From: Pinus tabuliformis
Lineage: Eukaryota > Streptophyta > Pinopsida > Pinales > Pinaceae
Assembly: GCA_031772625.1 (NCBI GenBank)
Contig: CM062813.1
Coordinates: 692,488,420 to 692,552,419, forward strand
Reading direction: 5' to 3'
Length of the DNA: 64,000 nucleotides
Below are positions 22,709-34,840 of the stretch, in pieces. Each line of letters begins with the position of its first letter. The stretch's first letter is position 1. The translations under genes were made by a program, and so were the position numbers. The notes beneath the pieces were generated by a model. That model was given only the letters and a program-made list of their open reading frames with translations. It was not told the origin of the DNA and ran no database searches.

Positions 22709-23190
22709 GATCGGCCTTGCCCGGTGGTGGCACTTTGAAATTTCAAATCTACTCGGTGGCAGCAGATCGGATTTGCCCGGTGGTGGCGCATTAGAGTTCC
22801 TGATCTACTCGGTGGCACCAGATCGGATTTGCCCGGTGGTGGCGCATTGAAAGTTTCTGATCTGTTCGGTGGCAGCAGATCGGATTTGCCCAGTGGTGGC
22901 GCATTAGAGTTCCTGATCTACTCGGTGGCAGCAGATCGGATTTGCCCGGTGGTGGCGCATTGGAGTTCCGAATCTGTTCGTTGGTAGCAGATCGGAGTTG
23001 CCCGGTGGAGGCGCATTAGAGTTCCTGATCTACTCGGTCGCAGCAGATCGGATTTGCCCGGTTGTGGCGCATTGGAGTTCCTGATCTGTTCTGTGGTAGC
23101 CGATCGGATTTGCCTAGTGGTGGTGCATTGGAGTTCCTGATCTGTTTGGTGGCAACAGATCGGACTTGCCCGGTGGTGGCTCATTGAAGA
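22709..23190 (+). repeat. 56-bp tandem array, eight and a half units
   Basis: Units start at 22709, 22765, 22821, 22878, 22934, 22990, 23046, 23102 and 23158, each opening GATCGGATTTGCCCGGTGG. Units differ at a few sites and one is 57 bp long. The array lies where gag would be in a complete Copia element and directly precedes the UXS-derived stretch. A period of 56 is not a multiple of three, so it is not a protein repeat. Confidence 0.95.
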
Positions 23191-24110
23191 CTTATTCATC
23201 AGAGGATCAGAAATTTTATCAGTCCAATATGAATAACAGTGATGAGTACTCTCTTAAGCCAGAAAAGACGTGGTCTATTATCAGGCCAATAGATTATTTT
23301 CTCAGGGAGCAGCGGCTGCTGTTTATTTTGATAGGAATCGCCATTGCATCGACTTTCTTTATCCTTCAGCTTGGTTTTTTGGCTTCTAATGTTAATGAAA
23401 ATGGAAGGTTTGTGCCCGACAAACCTCATCGGGTTGTTTATGAGACTCCTGTTTCTCGGTTTGCTCAGTATCATTCGGGTTCGATGGTGAATTCAGGGGT
23501 TAAAGTGCCCCTAGGTTTGAAGAGAAAGTCCCTGCGAGTTGTCGTGACGGGTGGAGCTGGCTTTGTTGGTAGTCATCTACTTGACAGGCTCATGGCAAGA
23601 GGCGACAGTGTTATTGTTGTCGACAATTTCTTCACAGGAAGGAAGGAGAATGTTTTGCATCATTTTGGCAATCCGAGGTTTGAACGGATAAGGCATGATG
23701 TTGTGGAACCCTTATTGTTGGAGTTTGATCAAATCTGCCATTTGGCTTGCCCCGCTTCCCTTGTGCATTACAAACACAATCCTGTGAAGACTATCAAAAC
23801 TAATGATGTGGGAATCTTGAACATACTCAGACTTGCCAAGCGTGTTGGGGCAAATGTTGAGGTTCGGATTGCTCGAATTTTCAATACATACGGTCCGCGA
23901 ATGTGCCGTGATGATGATCGGGTTGCAAGTAATTTTGTTGCTCATGCTTTGAGCAAGGAGCCTTTGACAGTCTATGGAAATGGGAAATAGACACGGAGCT
24001 TCCAGTTCGTTTCTGATCTGGTTGAAGGCCTTATGCGACTTATAGAGGGCGAACATGTTGGTCCTTCCAATCTTGGGAATCCTGGGGAATTTACAATGTT
24101 AGAACTAGAA
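23190..24110 (+). pseudogene. UXS: Captured UDP-glucuronate decarboxylase (UXS) cDNA fragment
   Basis: The frame from about 23229 matches the membrane-anchored plant UXS: a basic N-terminus with a short Pro-Ile motif, [19 protein letters not shown] (a type II membrane anchor), a stem ending [11 protein letters not shown], then the Rossmann start [63 protein letters not shown] and LTVYGNGK. The end of the match (NLGNPGEFTMLEL, about 24105) runs straight into a Copia pol linker. UXS makes UDP-xylose in the Golgi or cytosol. This piece lacks introns, its C-terminus and a recognisable catalytic Tyr-x3-Lys stretch, so it is not expected to be an active enzyme. It sits inside the element's LTRs, which points to capture of a spliced transcript. 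Confidence 0.85.
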
Positions 24111-25671
24111 CAGGTTGAAGAAGGAAAGGATGACTCTAACAGTGATTGGGACATTCCATTGCTAATGGAAGAAAACGGTGAGGAAGATGAAGAGCAGGAG
24201 CAGAAACAAGAAGAAGAAGTAACAGGAAATGTAATCAATAATGCAAGGTCAGAAAAGGCTGAAATAGACAGATTTGAGGTAAGTCCCCTACCAAGGAGAT
24301 CAAGCAGGAATACTCGATTACCTTCTAAATTGAAAGACTATGCATTAATGTCAAAGCTTTTAAACATTGTAGAACCTGCAAATTATGAGGAAGCAAGTAA
24401 ATCTGATGCATGGAGGGCTACAATGTATGAGGAAATAGAATCAATAAATAGAAATCATACTTGGGATTTGGTTGAATTCCTTGAAGGTAAAACCCCCATA
24501 GGATGCAAATGGCTGTATAAACCAAAAATAAATACAGATGGGAGTATAGAGAAACTTAAAGCTAGATTGGTAGCAAAGGGTTACTCACAGAAAGAGGGAA
24601 TAGATTTCGATGACACCTTTGCTCCTGTAGCCAAATTAAACATCATTAGAATGCTAATTTCCTTAGCAACAAAACACAAATGGCAGCTACACCAACTAGA
24701 TGTTAAGTCTGCATTTCTGAATGGTGACTTGAAGGAAGAAATTTATTTAGTACAGCCTGAAGGTTTTGTGAAAAAGGGGCAGAAACATCTTGTGTGTAAA
24801 TTGAAAAAGGTACTTTATGGTTTAAAATAGGCACCCAAGTCGTGGTATGAGAAAATTGACTCATTTTTTGTACAGCATGGTTTTCATAGGAGCTTGAATG
24901 ATCCAAATCTGTATACCAAGTTTAATAAACAGAGGCAAATTATTTTGATTTCTTTGTATGTAGATGACATGATTGTAACAGGGAATGCTAACAATCTAAT
25001 CAAAGAAATCAGATGTCACAAGTGTATGAGATGGAAAGACTCTAGACAAACCTTTCTTACTCAAGGGAAGTATGTCAGAATCTTGCTGGAAAGGTTCAGA
25101 ATGGAGCAGTGCAGATTAGCAGCAACACCATTACAACAGAACTTAAAGTTGAGCAGTGACGACGGTACTAAAGAGGTGGATGCAACCATGTACAGACAGC
25201 TAGTTGGCAATTTGATATATCTGACTACAACTAGACCAGATTTGGCATATTTTGTTAGTGTGTTGAGCCAGTTCATGTCAAAACCACTCAAAAGTCACTA
25301 GGTCGCAGCAAAAATTGTGTTGAGGTATCTTAGTGGTACTAGTAATTATGGCATTTTGTACACTAACACTTCTGATGTTATTCTAGTAGTTTTTTCAGAT
25401 TCCGATTGGGCAGGTAACTAGGATGATCGAAGATCTATCATAGGTTACGCATTCAACATTGGATTCAGGGTCATAGCATGGAGCAACAAAAAGCAGAGCA
25501 TTGTAGCTCTGTTTCATCGAGAGAAACTGCAGTCAAAAGAGATGTGTTGAATATTGTAAAACTTGTGATAACATGGCTGATATTTTTACTAAGCCTCTTG
25601 GGCATGTAAAGTTTTAATTGTTTAGAGGGATGCTAGGAGTTCAGGATAATCCTTTCTCCATTAAGGGGGGG
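24111..25671 (+). pseudogene. Copia pol remains: linker, reverse transcriptase, RNase H
   Basis: Fossil pol part of the element at 18223-25941. An acidic linker with PRRSSRNTRLPSKLKDY precedes the RT (EEIESINRNHTWDLV, GCKWLYKPK, KARLVAKGYSQKEGIDF, QLDVKSAFLNGDL, LYVDDMIVTG, then TTRPDLAYFVSVLSQFM). RNase H remains follow to about 25615, ending with a Copia-type ADIFTKPLG. A purine tract lies just before the right LTR. The coding region looks broken in several places. Confidence 0.85.
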
Positions 25672-25941
25672 AGTTGAAAATAATTAATCTTATTTTGTAT
25701 TAATGGAGAAATGGTTACACAAGTTGTAACATATCTCCTTAGTTTAGGATTTGTTCCTAGAGTTTAGGAGTTTGGTTGCAACTTCCTGAGTTCTAGTAAT
25801 GTACTTAATGATGTAATTTCTCATTTGATGAAGAGTAGAGTGTACAGAGAGAGTTCTCTTTGTTTGAGTGCAGTCTCCAGGTGCAGTACTCACCTGTGAG
25901 CTGTAACTCTTTATTTTTCAATTCAAGTCTGATTTTTATCT
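25672..25941 (+). repeat. 3' LTR of the UXS-carrying Copia (270 bp)
   Basis: Intact LTR, AGTTGAAAAT to TTTTTATCT, preceded by a G-run purine tract and followed by the GTATT target duplication. About 97% identical to the left LTR. Confidence 0.95.
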
Positions 25942-27180
25942 GTATTGTACAAAGCTCCAATTGATATTATTATGTTTCCTTGTGTAGAGCTTTAGTGTGC
26001 GGAGGACGAGATATCTGCTAGAGAATGAGGGTGCAGAGGGAACTTTATTCCGCAGGGAAAAAATTAATTTTAAACTCCTTTACAAATTTAGTTGTGTGGC
26101 AGAGTAGTTTCATAACGTTATGAATGTGTGTAGAATGAAGAATGTGCAGAGGATAGGGTATGTGTAGGTGAACAAGGGTGTAGAGGGAACTCTATTCCGT
26201 CGACACATACTTAATGTAACTATGAACAAATCTCGAATTGACATTATTATGTTTCAATGTGCAGAGTTTTCTTGTGTGAAGCTTTCCTTGTGTAGAGATT
26301 TTATTTTGCAGAGGACAAGGTATGTGCAAGATTACAATGGTGCAGAGGGAACTTTATTTCATAGGGACGAAATTAATTTCAAACTATTTTCGATTTAAAA
26401 TTTGTATAGATCTAACTCTGCATGAGAGCAGTTGCATAGAGATATGAATATGTGTGGAATGAGGAATGTGTGGAGGATGGGGTATGTGTGAGAGAATGGA
26501 TGTGCAGAGGGAACTTTATACCTTGGACGCGTAATTAATTTAACTATGAACAAAAATTTTAATTCGTAATGTAATAATATTTCACATTTTCCTATTACAT
26601 ATGTACAAATTTGCTTAATATGCAGATTGATAAAGGTAGCGTTGTTTTAGTTTGCGTTTTGTACAATAAAAGTTTCAATTTCGCTTTCGTTCTCCACATA
26701 ATGAAAACGTTCACTATCTGAAGGGTATGAAGGATGGGGTAGTTGTGGGAGAACGAGTGTGCAAAAGGAACATTATTACATTGACACATAATTAATTTAA
26801 CTATGAACAAAAATCAAATTGATATTATTATGTTTCATTGTGCAGAGCTTCCTTGTGGGAAGATTTTACTGTGTGGAGGTCAAGTATGTGTGTGAGAACA
26901 CGAGTGCAGAGAGAACTTTATTCCGCAAGGACGAAATTAATTTTAAATTATTTTGCATTTAAATTATTTACATATTCATTTGTGTGGGAGATCAGTTACA
27001 TAGAGCTATGAATCTATGTTGAATGAAAGGTGTGTGCAGAAGACAAAGTATGTGTGGGAGAATAGGGGAGCAAATAGAACTTATGGAAGCGTAATTAATT
27101 TCACTAAGAGGGAGCTCTGATAGGACTATGCAAAATGAAAGATGTGCAAAGGACAAAGTATGTGCAAAAGAATAAGGGTT
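25942..27180 (+). repeat. Degenerate tandem family (about 150-160 bp units), copy A
   Basis: The motif GTGCAGAGGGAACTTTATT recurs, with its AACTTTATT core at about 26041, 26189, 26350, 26512, 26769, 26914 and 27077. Two alternating unit types follow it, one continuing CGAAATTAATTTTAAACT and one continuing TAATTAATTTAACTATGAAC, giving a dimer of about 310 bp. The same series occurs at 36150-37450. No coding potential is seen. Confidence 0.8.
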
Positions 27181-27350
27181 ACCTACCTCTACTATGTATA
27201 CTTGAGTTCCCTTCAAGTACTTTACAACTCTTTTTGCAGTATACCAATGACCCTCACAAGGCTTTTGTATAAAGCTAGAGAGATTTCCAATAGCAAATGA
27301 CATTTCTGGTCTGGTAGTAGTCAGATAATTCAGACTTCCTGCCAGTATTG
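27180..27350 (-). mobile_element. Small Copia RT/RNase H fragment
   Basis: Minus-strand frame with RPEMSFAIGNLSSFIQKP...HWYTAKRVVKYLKGT, the conserved Copia stretch between RT and RNase H. The equivalent place in copy B lacks it. Fossil fragment of about 170 bp. Confidence 0.7.
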
Positions 27351-27354
27351 GGCT

Positions 27355-29520
27355 AGAATTCTCGCGTGCAATTATATCTCAAGGTTTATTGTGATACACT
27401 TTGATTAATGAATAGTGGAATTATGATAGTTGTTAGGAGTTTTATCGTATTTATATCCATATAAGTGTAAAAACAAATGGATTTTATATAAAGAAAACGT
27501 TAATTATTAATAGTTTTTTATTTTCAAATTAATATTTTTATAATTAAAACTAATTTAATCCAATTATATAGTTTATAAAAATAATTAATTTTACCGATCA
27601 AATGTTTTTAAGTAATTTTTTGTGTTTTCCTCGGATATTTTAGGTTGCAAAAGTATTTGTCCAATATAATTATTAACGCTGGAAACCGGTATAAAACACA
27701 ATTAATTTTATTTAAAATAATTTATTATAATGTTAATTATCTTCTACCATAAAAAACAATTAATTTTATTTAAAATAATTTATTATAATATTAATTATTT
27801 ATTTATAAGAAATAAATTTTAACTATAAAAATTAGTTAATTCAACTATTTATTGAATTATACATATCAATAATATATTAAATTGATTTAAATTAAATATA
27901 AAAATTAATTTAATAATCAATTCAATTTGTTTTATTTTTATGTCATGAATCTATTTTTTTTTTTTTTGGGTCAAATTCAAGTATTATATATAATTTTTGT
28001 TTCTCAGTTTACAAGAGTCTTGAGATGATTGGGGTACTAATCATCAAAATCACCAAAATCACTTTGTAATCACGAAAGCCTTTAGCATGTTTAGATTTTT
28101 CTCATAAAATTTTGACTAGGTTATTTTTACACTATAGAGTGCCATAACAAAACACCTTGTCTAATCACGAAAGCCTTTAGTATGTTTAGATTTTTCTCAT
28201 AAAATTTTGACTAGGTTATTTTTACACTATAGAGTACCATAACAAAACACCTTGTCTATGTCTATTCTAAACCCGTAATTACCGAAGCCTTTCGTATGGT
28301 TAGATTTTTCTCATAAAATTCGGCCTAGGTCATTTTTACAGTATAGAGTGCCATAACAAAACACCTTGTCTCTATCTGTTCTAAACCCGTGAGCAATTTG
28401 ATTGTTTTATATAATTATAAAGAACAAATATTATATTATCAAAAATCAAAATTCATAACAAATAAAATGTTTATTTTGAAATAAAACTTTCAGAATTTTA
28501 ATTTAATTATCAATAACTACTATAAGATGAATAATAAGGATATATACAAAGTTATATATTTAAAAACTTTTTTCACTAATTAAAATTAAATTAACCTCTA
28601 AAACTATTTATCACTTAAAAAATAATAATAAAAATATACAATTACACATTTACTAAAATGAATCTATAAAAATTATCAATCACTTAAAAAACTAATAATA
28701 AAAATATACAATTAAACATTTACATTTACTAAAGTGAATCTATAAATGTATAGATATTGTAAAAATAATCTTGACGAACCCTTGTAACCCCTCGTGACCG
28801 TGTTCAAAGTCATTTAAAAATTAATAAGAAAAATATACAATTAAACATCTACTAAGGTGAATCTATTAACGTATGCATAAGTGAATCTATAAATGTGTGC
28901 ATAGTGTAGGGTAGACGAATCCTCAAGACCTTGAACGACCTTGTTCCAGGTTTTAGGACTTCACGTGAGAGCATAAAATGCCAAAACTTAAAGTTAACAT
29001 AAAATTTTAATGGATATTTCAAAAACATGTTATTAAGTTTTTAATTAAGATTTAACTTTTAATTGAGGTTTTAAAAGTCTATAGATTTTTTTCACATAGA
29101 AGTTTATAATTTTTTTTATATAAAAGTTTATAGAATTGCAATTTTTAGAGGTGAATTTTTTTTTAATGAATGAGAAACAATATTTTAATTGAGGTTTTAA
29201 AAGTTTTTAGATTTTTTTTATAAAGTTGCAATTTTTAGGGGTTGTTTTAGAGGTGAAATGAGTGAAAATATGAAAATGGTTTACACTTTTGGGATAAATG
29301 TGGCGATAAAATTTTAAGTTTTCCACTTTTATCCAATTGAAACCCTCAAAATTTATATAAGCACTATAAATTTTGATTTGGAGTAAAGAAAAATTATGGA
29401 GAATTATGTTGTTGTCCTAATAATATTGTTTGCAAAAATATTTAATGTTGTATACTATGTCAATTTTCCATTAAATGAAATGCTTATCTTTGCAAATGTT
29501 CATACATCTTAAGAGGTATG
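27355..29520 (+). repeat. AT-rich intergenic repeat, start of copy B
   Basis: 27355-27600 resembles 17640-17830 (a second partial copy). From about 27690 the sequence follows copy A from 646. The block with GTTAGATTTTTCTCATAAAATT is present three times here (about 28085, 28185, 28300). No genes are seen. Confidence 0.7.
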
Positions 29521-32329
29521 TGTCACGATCTCAACTCAACTATGCCAACAAATAAAAAAAAAATTTACTTGTTACCTAACTCCACCTTGAGTCATCGTGG
29601 TATAGGTGATACCCGGTCTATATGCGTAGTTAGTTTCTTAACATGATAATATATGTTTATGTTTAAAATCCCTTACATGGTATTATGAAACGTTGGTATC
29701 ACATCTACCACCCGCACTTTTACTTAGCAGTATTAATGTTTGATTGAGGTGCATTAACTTAAATGCCACATGGTGAGCGGAGGTAATTCCAACTCACTGC
29801 TCCGTGGCCAGGTGGCTACGGGCCATGTGAACCCATGTGATCGCGCGGATGGATTGACCTTCGATATGAGAGCCACACTCCCGCTCAAACGAACGGTGGC
29901 GATCTCTTCCCCAAATCGGATGGCGCTGATCACTCCTAGGGTTTGGTTGACAATATATGTTTGCCGGGTTCTTCGGTCTTGGTTCATTTTCACCAATGCT
30001 TCTGCCGCTCCTCCGACAGTATCCCTCTCTCCGCAGCCCTGCTACTGGAGCAGGTATGAACTCTTTCAACTATGGCGAGCCTCCAAGGTTACCGCTAGCT
30101 GTTCGTGGTTTTGTTTTGGCTCTTGATATGCTCATTACCTGTCTGCACAGTTGCTAACAATGATAATTTCGCGCAGGAAGATTGGTCTCGGCGTCTGCTA
30201 CTATCCGAAGAAGTTTCAGGTCAACCAGCATACCTTCCGGGTAAGTCTTCGTTGTTGGATGTATTACCCCTTAGGGTTTACTGTAGTATAAAGTTGGCGG
30301 CTCCCTCTGGCCGAGACTAGGCTCATGCCTGTATTCATGTGTCTCAGGTCGGTTGCCCTTGCTCACAACTGGGTATGGCTTTACAGGCGGCGTTCCAACC
30401 TGTTCTGTAAATCCATGGAACCCTGTGGTGTAGTTACTTTCTGGTTACGCCCTCGGGCCCCAATGAGGGTTTGACTGTTGGTCGTTTAAGTATTAAGTTC
30501 AGTTGTAAAGTGTATTACGCAATACCTTCTCCTCGTTTTGTATATTGTTACTATATTCGGGTTTTACCCAACCGACATGCTCTTCTCAGGTTTTGATACA
30601 GTTATTTATTAATGAACTTGTGGCCTTACCCTACGGCTCATTACAGTAATGGATATATATATTCTGCTCGTTTATGTCATTCTGGTCATTTCGTGATTAT
30701 TTTCCGCTCTTGTTTTATGGTATTATAATCTACTGTTTCGAACTCATGGATATTAAACAGAATATGTTTTTTTTTCTTTTCGGCGGACTCAGGGTTACGG
30801 CTTGCTTCTGGAATAATGGGAGCAAGCACAGCCCTTCTCGCTCACATGTATATATAAAGCATGGCGGTGTAACCTATTGGTTAATAATGTATGCGTTTTC
30901 CAGTTCTCTTTACAGTTCCTCAATCTAACATTGTTATTCATGTTTGTTGGCCCGCGACTAGCATCATTGTTTAATTCGCTTGATATATATAAAGTCATTT
31001 TACAGTGTAATAATAGAGTAGGGTTTACCTGTGAGTAACCCTTTCTGCTTCGCCTATGTTAATGTTTACCCTTTCAGCTATACGACTTCGTTGCTCTATT
31101 AGCAACCTAGTCCTGCAAGCTGAGTTCTTACAATCTTTCCATTTTAGCGAATAGCTCTCGGTGTTAAGCACGTTGCTACAACTATAGGTTAATTTAAGTT
31201 ATATCTGTAGATACTGGTTCCTTTTTCTTGAATGCATTCGTATCTGTATGTGAACGCACCACTGTATTGTTTATTTGATACATCATACGGACACGGCCGC
31301 TTCAGGTGTAACCCTGCTCGACTTGTCTTTCATATCTGAATCTGTGTTTAATGGTTTATTCACCCAGAAACTGGGTTGTGAGATAACCTTGTTATCGGCT
31401 AAGGTTGTTTATGCATTTCTGTCGAATGGCTATTTACTTATTCACTGTGACTGTTGTTATTTTGATAAAGAATCACTGTCATATATTTATATTACGTCAA
31501 TCATTCTCTCAGTAACGAATAACATACACAGCTATTTAAAGTCTTCTGTATATTAGTAATCAGGGTGTCACAGTCCACAGTATATACGTAAGCTGTATTT
31601 TCTTGATGTTATGAAGGAAGCTTGACATTTACAATTTGTATATCAATATCTCTTACTTAATACAGAGGTTCATACATCTGCATTTACATAGTCATATTTC
31701 CTTATTTAATGAATGAAACTCAGACATTCGCATTTGCCTAAATATATTTCTTACTTTACTAAGGAAGTTAAACCACTGTATAAGTTTGTATGCCGACTTA
31801 CCTGTTTCTCAATTAAAACTGTTAAAGGTGCATACCTGGTAATCTGCTACTGTTGCTTGACTTTCAGCTCCCACCTGCTGCAATATAGCTCTTAACCTCC
31901 CAACCTTGAGATCCACTGCACTGGATTCTCCCCCCGAGCCGTCTTGCAGGCCTGCAGCCTCCACAAGACTCATGCACCACTGTGCTGGGTTATCTGATCA
32001 CAATCAGACTTAACCCCAATTTTCCACTCTGCCCTCCTTGGAATCTCCCCTCTGCCTGTTCATCAACAGCCCAGAGGTTTTCCTCCCCAGGACCTTTTCC
32101 TTGGGTGAGAGGCAGTTTCTTTTTCAGTTCCATAACTGATTTTATTTTCTTTTAATAGAAAATCCTCCTTTTGGAGGCTGCCAGCATTTCATCATTTCAT
32201 CAATACACATGTGCAAAATAATCTCTTATATTTATTTCAAAACTAATAATGTCTTTAATAAAACAAATTACCACTCATATTGTTTTACCACAGTAACTAT
32301 CTGGAATTACAAATTACCGAGTCATTATA
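29521..32329 (+). mobile_element. 2.8-kb solo-LTR-like insertion
   Basis: The sequence GTATG is duplicated at 29516-29520 and 32330-32334, and copies A and C show the unbroken site (GAGGTATGCATG). The insertion starts TGTCACGATCTC and ends in TTATA, so only the left end is canonical. It has average GC, no long ORF with a recognisable domain, and no internal LTR pair. A solo LTR of a large Gypsy-like element is my best guess; ORFs at 29770-30320 match nothing I know. Confidence 0.6.
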
Positions 32330-33714
32330 GTATGCATGTGTTCACATAGTGTAACTTAGTCTCTCTCACACACACACACACACGAGCATGATTTACACGT
32401 CAAGTTTAGGAAAGGTGTTTTTCAACTATTTAAATAAATTGAAAAACCAAAAGTACCCTTTTGAAGAGGACTTTTAAACAAAGATAATGATATTTTTTGA
32501 AAAAAAAAATCGTAATGAATATTTTATGGTATTGATGTTTTATTCAACCTCTTTAAATTGTTAAAAAAAATAAAACATTGTATTTAAAAGAAATTAGATG
32601 AAAAATGTCATATGAATTTGAAAATGTCAAACTCATATGCCATTAGAAATCCAACATGATAAACTCAGCCACTTAAAGACAAATTTTTCCCTAAGTTTGC
32701 TAAGGTACTAAATGGTGTTGCTGAGAAATTTGCAGAAGAGGAGCTAAAACTCTGTTTTTTAGGCCCTCCATGCTTAAAACACTTGATTCAGCATTTGAAA
32801 TTCAAATTTCAAATGGGTTTAACAAACCCTCATCGGGTTAAACAAAAGCTGGATGGAGCTATCATAATTATCTAAAAAGAAAAAAGAAGCCTCTCAATAC
32901 TTTTCGTTAAGCTAATTATAAAATTTATCTATTCCACAAATATTTTTTATAAATATTAAAATATATTCTAAACTCTAATTTTCTAAATTTTATTTTATTT
33001 TACCAAGAAAGTAATTATAATAATATATAAATAACTTTCTATAAAATATTTTAAATGATAAATTATTTATTATATTGATTTTAAAATTAACATATTTTTG
33101 TAACTATTCATTAAATAATTTTTTGATGTAGAAATTTTCAATAAAAATAAATAAAACAACAAATTAAATTAAATTAAATTTTATAATATTATTATTTTTA
33201 CAGTAATTTCAGGAGTACAAATTTCTATATACATTTCGCGCTGGTGTAGACTAAGAACAAAATTGAGTGCAATCACATTTTACAGGTTGAGAGAGATTTA
33301 TAACAGCAGATGCTATTGCATTCATTACCAACTATATTAATTATAACTTACAACTAGTACAACTTCGTTAATTATTATTGCACTCATTTTTCCCTGAACA
33401 AGTGGATATATATATGACCGAGATAATCATGTTTATTAACTTTTCAGTGAATTTTATAGAATATATATCTCCACTATTTTCAAATTCACATTTTTGAGTT
33501 ACATTTAATAAAAAATTATACTCCTTATTAAAATCAAATTGATCAATTTTCTCATGTTTAATCAATTTATTATTTAAATTATATTTATAATATGTTTATT
33601 ATTTAAATCATAACATTGAAAATTTAAATCATATTAAAATAATTTTTAAATTACTAAATTATAAATATAAGAATATTACAATTTCAATTGCAATAGAAAC
33701 ATAATCATTTTTCA
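32330..33714 (+). repeat. AT-rich intergenic repeat, copy B, middle segment
   Basis: Matches copy A 2274-3890 and copy C 45390-46680. It contains short (CA)n and an A-rich run and no coding sequence. It ends at the jockey-like LINE remnant. Confidence 0.75.
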
Positions 33715-34840
33715 TGATGATGATGATGATGATGGTTAACGTCCGCTGAGACCAAATAATGATCTATCGGACCTAAAAAGACAAATTATTTATTTTGATT
33801 TAAGATTTTATTCCTATGCTCAAAAAGCTTGGAGAGAAGCCTCCCGAGTTCACTCTAATTTTGGCATTGTAAAAGGCTAGGAAGGTCAGTATTGTAACAA
33901 AGGTTGTGAAATTGAGATCTAATGTGGTTGTATGCAGGGCACTCTAAGAGGAAGTGGTTTTCATCCTCGATGCTCCTATTCTCACAAATATGGCAGATCC
34001 TTTCCATCCATGGCGTTTTAGGGACTACCCAGCGGCCAGTTTCACTATGGAGCTCATGAGAATTCGTTCTAATCTTTGCTATATTAATTTTCTTTTTTGA
34101 GCTAGTTAGAATAGAGAGATACTTTTGATCTTCAAGGGTGGGGTTGATGACCTTCTTATAATAACTTAATTTTCTTTTAGACGCTAAATCTTTCTCACAC
34201 CACAATTTTTCTTTGAACTTAGAAGTAACAATATCTTTAATGTTATTTATGTTTTGCAAAGCATCATTCTCATTGATCTCCCAATAGTTTAACCAGGCCC
34301 TTGTGTCCTTATGCCATCCTCGGTTAAGCCTTAGGTGATTTTGGCTGGAATTTAAAGCTAGCTTAGGAAGTCTATGATTGTCTATGTTATTGATCTTGTG
34401 CTTGTACATCAGAAACCTGAGCATAGCTAGGCTCTCAATAGAAGAAAGACCTGCTTCTATAAGGAGAATAGGATAGGGTGTATTACTTTTAATTTTCAGG
34501 TTATAAGTTATAAAACGCTTTTGGATTTGCTCAATCTTCCTCCATGATTCTCTGGAGATGCTGCAGCCCCAAACTTCACAACCATATAAGATAACCGGAG
34601 TGACTAAAGTTTCAAAGAGGAACTTCTTTTTATCCCACATTACGAGGTTTGCTGTTTTACAATTATTTTCAAGACCAAAATAAGCTTTCCATCCCCCATT
34701 GATTCTTTTCTCAATGCTATGGTTCTAGTTGAGCTTGTGATGGATATCAACTCCTAGGTACTTGTAAGAATACACTTCCTCCAAGTTATTATTGTCATAC
34801 GTAAAAAAATTAAATTAAATTAAGAATACACTTCCTCCAT
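33715..34840 (-). mobile_element. 3' end of a jockey-like (non-L1) LINE
   Basis: A 261-codon minus-strand frame (34640-33855) gives MWDKKKFLFETLVTPVILYGCEVWG, SIESLAMLRFLMYKHKIN and a C-terminal Cys/His motif CHICENRSIEDENHFLLEC. Upstream the frame continues as YKYLGVDIH and INGGWKAYFGLENN with one stop (TAG for Trp) between them. These are the RT thumb and C-terminal domain of a LINE unlike the L1 at 4636. The 3' end, at the left, finishes in about seven CAT units, a simple-repeat tail. The insertion point is clear by comparison with copies A and C, but I see no target duplication. The element is strongly 5'-truncated. Confidence 0.75.

Larger units (their letters stand above)
18223..25941 (+). 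mobile_element. Copia LTR element carrying a captured UXS cDNA, itself interrupted
   Basis: Fossil LTR element with GTATT duplicated on both sides (18218-18222 and 25942-25946). The LTRs are 270 bp and start AG and end CT rather than TG/CA. The left LTR is split by a 3775-bp insertion. After the left LTR comes a primer site TGATATCAGAGC, then GC-rich leader, a 56-bp tandem array, the UXS-derived stretch, a Copia linker with RT and RNase H, and a G-rich purine tract (about 25663-25671). No gag, protease or integrase is recognisable, so it is non-autonomous and broken. The LTRs differ at about 8 of 270 sites (3%), an age like that of the Copia at 12444. Confidence 0.9.

Noticed and set aside
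22709-23190. Regularly spaced repeats resembling a CRISPR array
   Set aside because: The units are contiguous 56-bp tandem repeats without unique spacers, inside a plant LTR element.
29770-30320. Overlapping ORFs of 66-118 codons on both strands
   Set aside because: No recognisable domain, overlapping in several frames, and inside a solo-LTR-like insertion.
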